The translations under genes and the position numbers were made by a program. Under the pieces are notes generated by a model that saw nothing but the letters and a program-made list of their open reading frames with translations, searched no databases and was not told the DNA's origin. Source: Acinetobacter sp. NIPH 298 (GTDB lineage: Bacteria > Pseudomonadota > Gammaproteobacteria > Pseudomonadales > Moraxellaceae). Taken from it: DNA of 64,000 bases. Below, piece by piece: positions 55,672 through 64,000 of this stretch. Within the stretch, counting starts at the first letter, position 1. The number at the start of each line of letters is the position of its first letter. The stretch covers positions 372,001-436,000 of the forward strand of contig NZ_KB850054.1 in NCBI RefSeq assembly GCF_000369505.1. Reading direction: 5' to 3'.

Positions 55672-56700
55672 ATGCAAGATACTCGTTATCAAGTCTTTAT
55701 TTCGACATCTGGTCATGAAATGCAGCCAGAACGAGCGGTTTTAGCCCAGACTTTGGTTGGTATGGGTTTTTTCTCATGGGGTTTAGAACAGCGAACACCG
55801 CTTAGTACCTCGATTGCTCGTCGTCAGATTGATGACTGTGATTATGTGGTGATTTTATTGGGAAGTCAGTACGGTGAGCAGTCAGTTTCAGGTGTGGGCT
55901 ATATGCATCTGGAATATATTTATGCCATGACCAAACAAAAACCGATTGTTGTGTTTATGCATGAAGAGCCTGAATCTAGGGAGGCGCAATTGCATGATCA
56001 TAAAGCTGAATTAAAAGAAAAATTTAAAGAGTTTAGAAAGCAGCTGCAACACGAAGTTGATCAAGTGTTTTGTTATCGTACTTTAAGAGATTTGGAACTT
56101 GCAGTACGTTCGGCTATGCCGCAAATGTTAGAGCGTTATCCTGTGGTTGGCTGGGTTCGTCCTCAAAATACCCAAGTGTTACGTGATGAAATTGATACTT
56201 TGCGCGCTAAAGTCAAACAACTTGAAACAGAGATTGGTAGTCGAGAAGCAGATCCACTGACCAGCGTACCGAAAGTCTCGATGTATGAAATATATGCCTT
56301 TGAATATCGGATGCATGCTTATCAAGATGGTAACTTCAAAGAAGTCAAACCTCATCGAAAAATGACATGGGCGCAGTTGTTAAATGTACTGGGGACTGCG
56401 TTTGTAATCCCAACGCCAGAAGAATATTTTTCGAAACGCATGAACGAGTATTTAAATGAAACAGGCTTGGATGATGCGCGAAAAGAAATGCCAAGAGCGC
56501 ATGCGGTGTCACGTGCTCAACTGAATATTCGAGCGTTGCACGAGATCAAGTTACAAATGCGCCAAAATGAATGGATTATTCCGACAGGGCGAGATGATCG
56601 CCAGCGTATGCTTTGGCAATTGACCACAAAAGGGCAAAAACTTTTAGAAAGTAATGTATTGGATAGTAATCGGGTTTTTCAGTTTAAGACAATGCATTAA
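55672..56700 (+). CDS. DUF4062 domain protein
   Basis: 342 residues. The N-terminal DUF4062 domain (about 5-110) reads YQVFISTSGHEMQPERAVL, then DCDYVVILLGSQYG and GVGYMHLEYIYA, a Rossmann-like/TIR-like fold. A charged coiled stretch follows (about 115-130, HKAELKEKFKEFRKQL). The C-terminus (about 200-342) is alpha-rich and unlike any domain I know, with a possible winged-helix end. Such proteins are often linked to NTPases in defence loci, but this one is alone between murI and hemH. Function unknown. Confidence 0.78.
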   Translation: MQDTRYQVFISTSGHEMQPERAVLAQTLVGMGFFSWGLEQRTPLSTSIARRQIDDCDYVVILLGSQYGEQSVSGVGYMHLEYIYAMTKQKPIVVFMHEEPESREAQLHDHKAELKEKFKEFRKQLQHEVDQVFCYRTLRDLELAVRSAMPQMLERYPVVGWVRPQNTQVLRDEIDTLRAKVKQLETEIGSREADPLTSVPKVSMYEIYAFEYRMHAYQDGNFKEVKPHRKMTWAQLLNVLGTAFVIPTPEEYFSKRMNEYLNETGLDDARKEMPRAHAVSRAQLNIRALHEIKLQMRQNEWIIPTGRDDRQRMLWQLTTKGQKLLESNVLDSNRVFQFKTMH

Positions 56701-56770
56701 TCCAATTTATAAAAAGGCGCGAAAACTGCTAAAGTAATTGAATAAACTCAATGAAAAGCGGATGCGATCT

Positions 56771-57787
56771 ATGTCAGCGACACCAAAACCTAAAGTGACT
56801 GTGGTTCTGGCAAATTTAGGTACGCCAGATGAACCTACTGCGTCAGCAGTACGTCGTTTCTTAAAGCAGTTTTTATCTGATACGCGTGTGATTGAGATTC
56901 CTAAAGCACTTTGGTGGATTATTCTACGATTGTTTGTGCTGACTTTTCGTCCTAAGCGAGTGGCCGAAGCTTATGCATCGGTTTGGTCAAAAGATTCCCC
57001 GATGCGAGAAATTGTGCTTGAACAAGCACAATTGATTAAACAACGTTTAGAAGATGAAAATCATCATTTTGATCTGAATGTTGTTCCTGCCATGACCTAT
57101 GGTCAGCCAAGTATTTATAACGTTCTAGCACAACTTGAACAAGATCCGCAGGAGCATGTAATTTTATTGCCTTTGTTTCCGCAATACTCAGCCACATCAA
57201 CCGCACCGTTGTTTGATGCGTTTGCTAAATGGATACCTAAGCAACGTCATTTACCGGGCATCACCCTTATTAAAGATTATTATCAGCACCCTTTATTTAT
57301 TCAAGCATTGGCAGACAGTGTGACCAACTACCAGCTTCAACATGGTAAGCCTGAGAAATTACTCATGTCTTTTCATGGCATTCCGCAACCGTATGCTGAC
57401 AAAGGTGATCCTTATGCAGATCGTTGCCGAGTCACAGCACGTTTAGTGGCTGAAGCCTTGCATTTAAATGAGGATGAATGGGCGATTAGCTTTCAGTCAC
57501 GTTTCGGTAAACAAGAATGGGTCAAACCCTATACCGATGCTTTACTTGAGCAATGGGGAGAAGCTGGTGTGAAATCAGTTCAGGTGTTAAGTCCCGCCTT
57601 TTCAGCGGACTGTTTAGAAACGCTGGAAGAGCTTGCGATACAAAACAAAGAAATTTTCCAGCATGCTGGAGGCGGAGAATATGCTTATATCGCTGCACTC
57701 AATACCGATCAGGCACATATAGATTTGCTTGCCAGTCTGGTTCAGGCTAATCTTGACGCACTTACCCATACCTTAGCCCATCGTTAA
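56771..57787 (+). CDS. hemH: Ferrochelatase
   Basis: 338 residues from ATG 56771 ([19 protein letters not shown]); upstream in-frame codons start with TTG and lack support. It inserts Fe2+ into protoporphyrin IX. Conserved: [39 protein letters not shown], the catalytic His region [19 protein letters not shown] and [16 protein letters not shown], with CLETLEE near the end. It lies 29 bases before the MBL gene. Confidence 0.95.
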   Translation: MSATPKPKVTVVLANLGTPDEPTASAVRRFLKQFLSDTRVIEIPKALWWIILRLFVLTFRPKRVAEAYASVWSKDSPMREIVLEQAQLIKQRLEDENHHFDLNVVPAMTYGQPSIYNVLAQLEQDPQEHVILLPLFPQYSATSTAPLFDAFAKWIPKQRHLPGITLIKDYYQHPLFIQALADSVTNYQLQHGKPEKLLMSFHGIPQPYADKGDPYADRCRVTARLVAEALHLNEDEWAISFQSRFGKQEWVKPYTDALLEQWGEAGVKSVQVLSPAFSADCLETLEELAIQNKEIFQHAGGGEYAYIAALNTDQAHIDLLASLVQANLDALTHTLAHR

Positions 57788-57816
57788 GTCGATGCTTTAC
57801 TCTGCCAGAGGTTGTT

Positions 57817-58461
57817 ATGCTGCAAGTCAAAATCGTCCCTGTTACTGCATTTGCTCAAAATTGTTCTATCCTTTGGGATAGCGAGAGCAAAGAGGCTGTT
57901 TTGATCGACGCAGGTGGGGATGCTGCCGTTCTCAAAAAAGAAGTTGAGGATTTAGGCTTAAAGGTGAAAGCTTTGTGGTTAACCCATGGACATTTAGATC
58001 ATGCGGGTGCAGTCGGGGAGCTTGCTGAAACATGGAAAATTCCTGTGATTGGTCCGCATAAAGAAGATCAGTTTTGGTTGGATATGATTCAGGAAGTATC
58101 TGCTCGTTATGGCTTTCCCATTCCGCAACCTGTCAAAGTCGATCAATGGTTAGAAGGTGGAGAAGTGCTGAAGCTCGGTGAGGATGAATTTGAAGTTCGT
58201 TTTGCACCAGGTCATACGCCGGGTCATGTGATGTTCTACAATGCACAGCATGGTTTACTTTGGACAGGCGATGTTCTGTTTAAAGGTTCAATTGGACGTA
58301 CCGACTTTCCAAAAGGCAATCATCAGCAATTGTTGGATTCGATTCAACGTGAGTGCTTTAGTTTGCCTGATGAAACTCAGTTTATTTCAGGTCATGGCCC
58401 GATCAGCACCATTGGCTACGAAAAACAATTTAATCCATTTGTTGCCAGTAAAGCGGGTTAA
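57817..58461 (+). CDS. Metallo-beta-lactamase-fold hydrolase (GloB/YcbL-like)
   Basis: 214 residues. Metal-binding motif THGHLDHAG (about 52-60), AELAE and APGHTPGHVMFYN, LWTGDVLFKGSIGRTDFPKG, and FISGHGPIST at the end, which gives all the His/Asp ligands for two metals. Sequence resembles YcbL and glyoxalase II type enzymes, so a thioester hydrolase is most likely. The exact substrate is not established. Follows hemH, with which it may share a transcript. Confidence 0.88.
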   Translation: MLQVKIVPVTAFAQNCSILWDSESKEAVLIDAGGDAAVLKKEVEDLGLKVKALWLTHGHLDHAGAVGELAETWKIPVIGPHKEDQFWLDMIQEVSARYGFPIPQPVKVDQWLEGGEVLKLGEDEFEVRFAPGHTPGHVMFYNAQHGLLWTGDVLFKGSIGRTDFPKGNHQQLLDSIQRECFSLPDETQFISGHGPISTIGYEKQFNPFVASKAG

Positions 58462-58474
58462 GCCGTTGAAATAT

Positions 58475-58501
58475 GCTTCTGTATAGCAGCTATACAGAAG
58501 C
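58475..58501. terminator. Terminator-like hairpin between the MBL gene and the 578-residue gene
   Basis: Perfect 11-bp stem GCTTCTGTATA/TATACAGAAGC with a five-base loop, in the gap between convergent genes. No U-run on either side, so efficiency is uncertain. Confidence 0.55.
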
Positions 58502-58527
58502 CTATTCCCATCATTTCGGTGAACAGA

Positions 58528-60264
58528 TCAAATCGTTTCAAGCCACTTCTGATTGGCTAGACTCATATCAAAGTTCAAACTATTACAAATACTTTGCAAA
58601 TCAAAAGAGGCTTTGTCTTCTGGAATTTGGATCAGAATAGGTAAACGGGTAATGCCATTATCGCCTGTTGGAAAGGCGTAGTGTCGCTCTTTATGATTCA
58701 CAGAGATCAGTGATTCAAACTCTAAATAAACAATTAACGAAGGAAAGCGTCGTTGCATACGAATGATTTCCTGATGTGCATTTTTCTTAATTTGAGACGT
58801 TTTTTCTTTGAGCTTGAGGATCTTGTCCTTTATTTTTTGTGGTTTGTTGAATAGCTTGTTTAAGAAGCTAACACTTTGCTTTAACTGGCGTTGGTTTTCT
58901 TTTAGTTCCGAGAAAGCATCCTTGTATTCTTGTAAAGAGTGCGTACTAATATCTTTCAGCATATTGGTCGGTTCGAGTGCCTCTGCATGATGCTTTTTCC
59001 ATTCATCATAAGAAAATACCGTGAAAATATCGGCGTGCCGTTTGTGCAGCAGCGTTGCGTAAGATTTGAGTCGAGCGACAAAAAGGTGGACGTGTTTATT
59101 GCAGATGATCGAAGGTTGTGATTGGAACGCAATAAAATGGCGGATAATCTCATCCAGCGTTTGTTTCATACTGATATATAAATAATGACATTCATCGGTG
59201 TGATGTACTGAGTGCTTTAGCGCATCTGCAATCGGCTCAAGAATATTACGACATAATTTTTGCTCAAAATCGATCAACCGTTGTTCTACCAGTTTTTCAA
59301 TAAAAATACCTTTTGGGTTGAGTGGTTCCATCAAAAAGGGCAGCAGCACTTTGTCTGTATACAGTTCGATATTACGAACAATATCGGACACATAGTGATT
59401 GACTTGTTTATCGATGGTGATGATATGGTTGATCTGCCAGAGGAACTGCTGTTGCTGTGAGCTATCGTCGATTTGATCGAGATGCAGGATTGCGGCATTC
59501 ACATAGATATTTTCACAGGCTTCAAATTGCTCTTCTTGTAAAAATCGTCGAATCGAAAAGGTATTTACAATACCTTCGGTGCTTGGTGCAAGTGCGAATA
59601 TATATTTAGAGGTTTTGACGATATCCAGTTGTTTGGTTTTTTGTTGCTTATACAGGACGTATTTAAGGAGATGGTTTTTTTCCTCTCTTAATTGATGTGA
59701 GCGAATAATATTAAACGTGTATTTTAAAAGCTGTTGTTTTAAAAACACCTCTGTAATAAATGTCTTGATAATATCGTTATTAATACCTCGATGGTTGTTT
59801 GGAAGCGCGATATGTTCTTTGGCGAGGATCATTTGTGCAGCGACATAGATAAACTCCTTTAGAATCTGATTTTTCTGTGCTTGCAAATCAAAATCATCTT
59901 CCGTGTCGATGTTATTGATCTGACTTAGGATATTCTCAAGATAGTCTGAGATTTCGTAAATATCATGGTACTGTCGGAGTCTTTCTAAAGAATCAATGAT
60001 CTTGTTGAGCAACATTTTAATATACGGATAGTGAATTTTTTCGCTCAGCACATTGAGGTCAGGCTTTGTCAGTGATGAGAAGGTATTGTCTTTTCTATTC
60101 CAGTGGATTTTCTTGTGTTGCAGGATGTGTTGGCAAATGTTCTCACGATCTTGCGGAGAAATGTCGGAAAATAAAGCTTGTAATGAGCGCTGCCAATCTT
60201 GATCTAAGTGGGGATCAATTTGTGTTGCCAAAACTTTAAGCTGATAGGGGATATTATTATTCAT
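58528..60264 (-). CDS. Unrecognised 578-residue helical protein
   Basis: A soluble, mostly helical protein. Charged coiled-coil stretches are likely at about 445-510 (SELKENQRQLKQSVSF, KLKEKTSQIKKNAHQEII), and it has many Gln and His residues. No transmembrane segment, signal peptide or known enzymatic motif is seen. The C-terminus (about 515-578) looks globular. The gene stands between the MBL gene and pqq and is read leftward, away from pqqA. I cannot assign a family. Confidence 0.7.
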   Translation of the reverse strand: MNNNIPYQLKVLATQIDPHLDQDWQRSLQALFSDISPQDRENICQHILQHKKIHWNRKDNTFSSLTKPDLNVLSEKIHYPYIKMLLNKIIDSLERLRQYHDIYEISDYLENILSQINNIDTEDDFDLQAQKNQILKEFIYVAAQMILAKEHIALPNNHRGINNDIIKTFITEVFLKQQLLKYTFNIIRSHQLREEKNHLLKYVLYKQQKTKQLDIVKTSKYIFALAPSTEGIVNTFSIRRFLQEEQFEACENIYVNAAILHLDQIDDSSQQQQFLWQINHIITIDKQVNHYVSDIVRNIELYTDKVLLPFLMEPLNPKGIFIEKLVEQRLIDFEQKLCRNILEPIADALKHSVHHTDECHYLYISMKQTLDEIIRHFIAFQSQPSIICNKHVHLFVARLKSYATLLHKRHADIFTVFSYDEWKKHHAEALEPTNMLKDISTHSLQEYKDAFSELKENQRQLKQSVSFLNKLFNKPQKIKDKILKLKEKTSQIKKNAHQEIIRMQRRFPSLIVYLEFESLISVNHKERHYAFPTGDNGITRLPILIQIPEDKASFDLQSICNSLNFDMSLANQKWLETI

Positions 60265-60710
60265 TTACACATCCTGTTAAATTTTAATATTTTTTATAAA
60301 CTGGGCCGATATCAAACAATGCGATTGGATCAGCATGATGTACACGTTTTTGGGCTTAAACCCTATTTGTTTATCTATGCAACATTGGATTAAGATTTGC
60401 ACAGCATCATGAAAAAGTAAATTACTGTGATGTAATTCACATATTTTAAAAGTGTAAGTTTTTATTGCTTAATTTCTTTTAATTTATCTTTTTGATTTTT
60501 CTATTTATTCTTTGATATGAGCTGAATGCGTGGTGGATTGCGCTGTGATGAATACTAAAATTTGAACAAAAATCACAATTATCGAACAATATCTTCGTAC
60601 AAGCTTGTCTACAAAGCGGCTATTTTTATTTAGAATGATTTTTTGAATACTTCATTTAAATTGAATCAAGTGTTTAATTTCACAAGATGAATCTCATTGG
60701 AGACGATTTC
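60265..60710 (+). other. Intergenic region upstream of pqqA
   Basis: About 446 bases of AT-rich DNA. It must contain the pqq promoter and that of the leftward 578-residue gene, but I could not fix either with confidence. No hairpin of note and no convincing small gene were found. GGAGA at about 60699-60703 is a likely ribosome site for pqqA. Confidence 0.5.
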
Positions 60711-60785
60711 ATGCAATGGACTAAACCAGCTTTTACTGATTTACGTATCGGTTTCGAAGTGACTATGTATTTCGAAGCGCGTTAA
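60711..60785 (+). CDS. pqqA: Coenzyme PQQ precursor peptide PqqA
   Basis: A 24-residue peptide too short for most gene finders. It starts [20 protein letters not shown] and has the diagnostic Glu16 and Tyr20 (EVTMY), whose side chains are fused to make PQQ. The ribosome site GGAGA sits eight bases upstream of the ATG. It is separated from pqqB by an attenuator-like hairpin, as needed for a precursor required in excess. Confidence 0.97.
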   Translation: MQWTKPAFTDLRIGFEVTMYFEAR

Positions 60786-60806
60786 TCGCCCTCATTCGAA
60801 TATTTC

Positions 60807-60842
60807 ATAAGCCCTAGTCATGTTCTAGGGCTTATCTTTTTC
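60807..60842 (+). terminator. Attenuator between pqqA and pqqB
   Basis: Perfect 11-bp stem ATAAGCCCTAG (60807-60817) / CTAGGGCTTAT (60825-60835), seven-base loop, then CTTTTTC. A terminator that some transcripts pass, keeping pqqA mRNA more abundant. Confidence 0.8.
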
Positions 60843-60860
60843 TAATAAGATATTAATTTT

Positions 60861-61772
60861 ATGCATATTTATGTTTTAGGTTCGGCAGCTGGAGGCGGCT
60901 TCCCTCAGTGGAATTGTAATTGTCCCAACTGTCATGGCGTTCGTACAGGTACGATTTCCGCCAAAGCGCGTACTCAGTCTTCGATTGCGATTTCTGAAAA
61001 TGGCACAGATTGGATTTTGCTGAATGCATCGCCTGATATCCGCCAGCAATTGTTTGATTTCAAAGCCGCTCAGCCCGCGCGTCAGTTACGTGATACTGGG
61101 ATTCGCAGCGTCATTTTAATGGATAGCCAACTCGACCACACCACTGGCTTACTTACCTTGCGTGAAGGTTGCCCAATGGATGTTTGGTGTACCGAGATGG
61201 TCTACCAAGATTTGAGCAGTGGTTTTCCTGTTTTTAATATGCTGAAACACTGGAATGGTGGACTGCAATATCACCAGATTGATCCGAAACAGGCCTTTAA
61301 AATTGATGGTTTTGAGCAGCTCGAGTTTTTGCCTTTCATTATCCAAAGTGCCGCGCCGCCATACTCACCTCATCGCCATGATCCGCATGAAGGCGATAAT
61401 ATTGCCTTGATCATTAAAGACCATAAATCGCAAAAGCAATTGTTTTATGCACCAGGGCTTGGAAAAATTGATGAGTTGATTATGCAGATTATGCGTGATT
61501 CAGACTGCGTCATGATTGACGGCACACTCTGGACTGATGATGAAATGCAGCAAACGGGTGTAGGGGTTAAAACGGGTCGTGAAATGGGGCATCTCTATAT
61601 CAGTGGTGAAGGTGGTTCGTTGTCTTATTTGAATCAGCTTGAGCGACCTAAAAAAGTGCTGATCCATATTAATAATACCAATCCAATTTTAAATGAAGAC
61701 TCTGCTCAATGTGCTGAACTGAAAGCGCATGGGGTAGAGGTTGCCTATGACGGCATGCAGATTGAACTCTAA
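60861..61772 (+). CDS. pqqB: PQQ biosynthesis protein PqqB
   Basis: 303 residues of the metallo-beta-lactamase-like PqqB family. Starts [20 protein letters not shown], with CPNCHGVR (Zn site), [28 protein letters not shown] and the late [18 protein letters not shown]. Proposed to hydroxylate a tyrosine-derived intermediate of the PqqA-derived precursor. Ten bases before pqqC. Confidence 0.97.
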   Translation: MHIYVLGSAAGGGFPQWNCNCPNCHGVRTGTISAKARTQSSIAISENGTDWILLNASPDIRQQLFDFKAAQPARQLRDTGIRSVILMDSQLDHTTGLLTLREGCPMDVWCTEMVYQDLSSGFPVFNMLKHWNGGLQYHQIDPKQAFKIDGFEQLEFLPFIIQSAAPPYSPHRHDPHEGDNIALIIKDHKSQKQLFYAPGLGKIDELIMQIMRDSDCVMIDGTLWTDDEMQQTGVGVKTGREMGHLYISGEGGSLSYLNQLERPKKVLIHINNTNPILNEDSAQCAELKAHGVEVAYDGMQIEL

Positions 61773-61781
61773 GGTGAATAT

Positions 61782-62543
61782 ATGACACAAACACCTGAAG
61801 CATTCAGTACAGAACAATTTAGACAAGCCATTCTGGATAAGGGGCAGTATTATCATATTTATCATCCTTTTCATGTGATGATGTATGAGGGCAAAGCAAC
61901 CCAGCAACAAATTCAGGCATGGGTGGCAAACCGCTATTATTATCAAATCAATATCCCACTCAAAGATGCCGCCATTATGGCAAATTGCCCTGATCAGCGC
62001 GTTCGTCAGGAGTGGATTCAACGCATGCTTGATCAGGATGGTGAATATCCTGATGGCGGTGGTCGCGAAGCGTGGTTACGTTTGGCGGAAGCCGTAGGTC
62101 TCAGCCGTGAGCAAGTGATTTCAGAAGAATTGGTGCTGCCGGGTGTACGCTTTGCCGTTGATGCTTATGTCAATTTCGCGCGCCGTGCCACATGGCGTGA
62201 AGCTGCTAGTAGTTCGCTAACTGAATTGTTTGCACCACAAATTCATCAATCTCGTCTTGATTCGTGGCCACAGCATTACCCGTGGATTGATGATCAAGGT
62301 TATGAATACTTTCGTTCTCGTCTCAGTCAGGCGCGTCGAGATGTTGAGCATGGGATGAGTATTACGCTGGATTCATTTACCACATATGAACAACAACAAC
62401 GCATGTTAGAAATATTACAGTTTAAACTGGATATTTTATGGAGCATTTTAGATGCGTTGACACTGGCTCATGTGCATCATCAAGCGCCGTATCATCCTGT
62501 GACGACAGAACGCGTATGGCATAAGGGGTTATTTCGTGAATAA
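61782..62543 (+). CDS. pqqC: Pyrroloquinoline-quinone synthase PqqC
   Basis: 253 residues, all helical. It performs the final ring closure and eight-electron oxidation with O2 to make PQQ, without cofactor. Family segments: [60 protein letters not shown] and [18 protein letters not shown] (in parts). It overlaps pqqD by eight bases. Confidence 0.97.
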   Translation: MTQTPEAFSTEQFRQAILDKGQYYHIYHPFHVMMYEGKATQQQIQAWVANRYYYQINIPLKDAAIMANCPDQRVRQEWIQRMLDQDGEYPDGGGREAWLRLAEAVGLSREQVISEELVLPGVRFAVDAYVNFARRATWREAASSSLTELFAPQIHQSRLDSWPQHYPWIDDQGYEYFRSRLSQARRDVEHGMSITLDSFTTYEQQQRMLEILQFKLDILWSILDALTLAHVHHQAPYHPVTTERVWHKGLFRE

Positions 62544-62820
62544 AGCAGCATTTGATTTAAAGCTGATCCCAACTTGGCGACAAGGTTATCGTTTTCAGTT
62601 TGAACCTGCTCAAAATGGTTTTGTGATTTTGTATCCAGAAGGCATGATCAAACTGAATGAAAGTGCAGGGGCAATTGGTCAGTATATTGATGGGCAGAAC
62701 AATGTCTCTGCGATTATTGCCGAATTAAAACAACAGTTTGGTGATATTGCTGACATTGAGCAAGATGTGGTTGATTATATGTTAGTTGCTCAGCAGCAAC
62801 ATTGGATTGATTTACGATGA
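62536..62820 (+). CDS. pqqD: PqqA-binding chaperone PqqD
   Basis: 94 residues starting at GTG 62536. A RiPP recognition element (PqqD fold) that binds PqqA and presents it to PqqE. Family segments [36 protein letters not shown] and [20 protein letters not shown]. Overlaps pqqC (8 bases) and pqqE (4 bases, ATGA), so translation is coupled. Confidence 0.96.
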   Translation: MNKAAFDLKLIPTWRQGYRFQFEPAQNGFVILYPEGMIKLNESAGAIGQYIDGQNNVSAIIAELKQQFGDIADIEQDVVDYMLVAQQQHWIDLR

Positions 62821-63977
62821 CCGAAGGTGTCGGTTTGCCTTTATGGTTGTTAGCGGAGCTGACCTATCGTTGTCCGTTGCAATGCCCATATTGTTCAAAC
62901 CCTTTGGATTATGCACAGCATAAGCATGAATTGACCACACAAGAGTGGTTCGACGTGTTTGATCAAGCACGTCAGATGGGGGCGGTGCAACTGGGCTTTT
63001 CTGGTGGTGAGCCGTTGGTGCGTCAGGATTTGGAACAATTGGTTGCACACGCACATCAACAAGGCTTTTATACCAACCTGATTACCTCTGGTATGGGGCT
63101 GACTGAACAACGAATTGCGGGTCTGAAACAGGCAGGTCTTGATCATATTCAAGTCAGCTTTCAAGCCAGTGATGCGGTGGTCAATGATGCCTTGGCAGGT
63201 TCCAAACATGCTTTTGATCAGAAGTATCAGATGTGCCGACTGATCAAGCAGTATGATTATCCGATGGTCCTGAATTTTGTGATCCATCGGCATAATATTG
63301 ATCAAATTGAACAGATTATCGAACTTTGTCTTGAGCTTAATGCCGATACCGTGGAGTTAGCGATTTGTCAGTTTTATGGTTGGGCTTTCTTAAATCGGCA
63401 AGGTTTATTGCCGACGCAAGAACAACTGATTCGTGCAGAACAAATCACCAATCAATATCGAGAAAAATTACGCCAGCAAAATCATCCGTGTAAGTTGATT
63501 TTTGTGGTGCCCGATTATTATGAAGAGCGTCCCAAAGCCTGTATGAATGGCTGGGGGAAAATTTTCTTTACCGTTGCACCTGACGGCCTTGCGCTTCCGT
63601 GTCATGCAGCGCGACAACTGCCGATTGCTTTCCCCAATGTTCGTGAGCACAGCCTGTCCGAAATTTGGTATGAATCGACTGGTTTTAATCATTTTCGGGG
63701 TGATGCTTGGATGCCTGAAAGTTGCCGAAGTTGCCCAGATAAAGCGCGCGATTTTGGTGGATGTCGCTGTCAGGCCTATATGTTGACAGGGGATGCTGCC
63801 AATGCAGATCCCGTCTGTGGCAAATCGCCGTATCATCCACTGATTGAACAAGCACGTTTGGAAAGTCATCAAGATTCATCGCTCGAACAATTGCTATTTC
63901 GCAACAGTAAAAATTCCAAACGATTTATAGCTCGACAGCTTATTCCTGTTCAAAATATTCTAGATGAATCATTGTGA
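62817..63977 (+). CDS. pqqE: PqqA radical SAM peptide cyclase PqqE
   Basis: 386 residues. The radical SAM cluster motif CxxxCxxC is in [16 protein letters not shown] (13-28); [15 protein letters not shown] is the GGE motif. The C-terminal SPASM domain has cysteine ligands in [30 protein letters not shown] and DPVCGKS. It forges the Glu-Tyr carbon-carbon crosslink in PqqA. The stop overlaps the next start codon by one base. Confidence 0.97.
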   Translation: MTEGVGLPLWLLAELTYRCPLQCPYCSNPLDYAQHKHELTTQEWFDVFDQARQMGAVQLGFSGGEPLVRQDLEQLVAHAHQQGFYTNLITSGMGLTEQRIAGLKQAGLDHIQVSFQASDAVVNDALAGSKHAFDQKYQMCRLIKQYDYPMVLNFVIHRHNIDQIEQIIELCLELNADTVELAICQFYGWAFLNRQGLLPTQEQLIRAEQITNQYREKLRQQNHPCKLIFVVPDYYEERPKACMNGWGKIFFTVAPDGLALPCHAARQLPIAFPNVREHSLSEIWYESTGFNHFRGDAWMPESCRSCPDKARDFGGCRCQAYMLTGDAANADPVCGKSPYHPLIEQARLESHQDSSLEQLLFRNSKNSKRFIARQLIPVQNILDESL

Positions 63978-64000
63978 TGGAAGCGATCAGCATAAATCTC
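63977..64000 (+). CDS. Start of the gene after pqqE (truncated by window edge)
   Basis: ATG at 63977 overlaps the pqqE stop (TGATG) and eight codons (MEAISINL) are open to the window edge. The overlap suggests it belongs to the pqq operon. In some Acinetobacter a peptidase gene follows pqqE, but too little is visible to say. Confidence 0.5.

Overview
The window looks like chromosome of an Acinetobacter species (Gammaproteobacteria, Moraxellaceae). Supporting signs are the moderate-to-low GC composition, the fused MrpA/MrpB antiporter subunit, the recC-recB-recD order, a polyphosphate:AMP phosphotransferase of the Acinetobacter type, a detached gspF-gspG pair, and a complete pqqABCDE operon as in A. 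calcoaceticus/A. baylyi. I recognised no tRNA, rRNA, CRISPR array, prophage or insertion sequence.

Layout. 1-3346: the 5' part of an Mrp Na+/H+ antiporter operon (minus strand). 3591-7283: hisIE followed by a UvrD-like helicase and a RecF-like ATPase whose catalytic motifs are degenerate. 7376-8799: an FAD monooxygenase with the severed C-terminus of a VOC (glyoxalase-fold) gene behind it. 9040-12477: a nitrate-type ABC importer with a clear sigma-54 promoter and an attenuator-like leader. 12532-15810: ubiE-ubiJ-ubiB for ubiquinone. 16002-20449: a FFLEELY-type protein, the PPK2-type kinase pap, an MHS-type MFS transporter and a small membrane-helix protein, with a structured palindromic intergenic region. 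20673-29903: recC-recB-recD. 29904-30606: a gene-poor stretch with hairpins and a possible small RNA. 30607-34760: an EstB-like serine hydrolase, rpsO and pnp. 34805-36093: cbpM and cbpA. 36374-37398: two AT-rich orphan genes. 37510-42849: hslO, a KefC-like antiporter, a large palindromic repeat and priA. 43049-44859: gspF and gspG; gspG has an abnormally long, internally duplicated leader. 45125-48350: a small membrane protein, lnt, corC and tusA. 48470-52054: the most interesting locus, see below. 52133-58461: ETF-QO, a DUF1285 protein, murI, a DUF4062 protein, hemH and an MBL hydrolase. 58528-60264: an unrecognised 578-residue protein. 60711-64000: pqqABCDE and the start of one more gene.

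The standout system (48470-52054) is a peptide-modification locus of the HvfA/bufferin type. It encodes a secreted 102-residue precursor with six (D/E)-(A/G)-K-C-G motifs, a DUF692 multinuclear iron oxidase (MNIO), its DUF2063 partner, an ECF sigma factor, a 63-residue zinc-finger anti-sigma, and a divergent DoxX membrane protein. The divergent intergenic region holds two matching promoter-like elements, TGTAAT-N16-CGTCTAA facing the precursor and TGTAAT-N16-CGACTAA facing doxX. This suggests one sigma factor fires both arms. A perfect 15-bp stem-loop separates the precursor from the enzymes. By homology to known families the likely role is copper buffering, but the core motif differs from the canonical EGKCG.

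Other points worth a second look: six 12-nt tandem units resembling DnaA boxes at the recD start, a CX3CX3CXC cluster in RecC, the pseudo-ATPase/helicase pair, the duplicated GspG leader, and the sigma-54/attenuator control of the nitrate importer.
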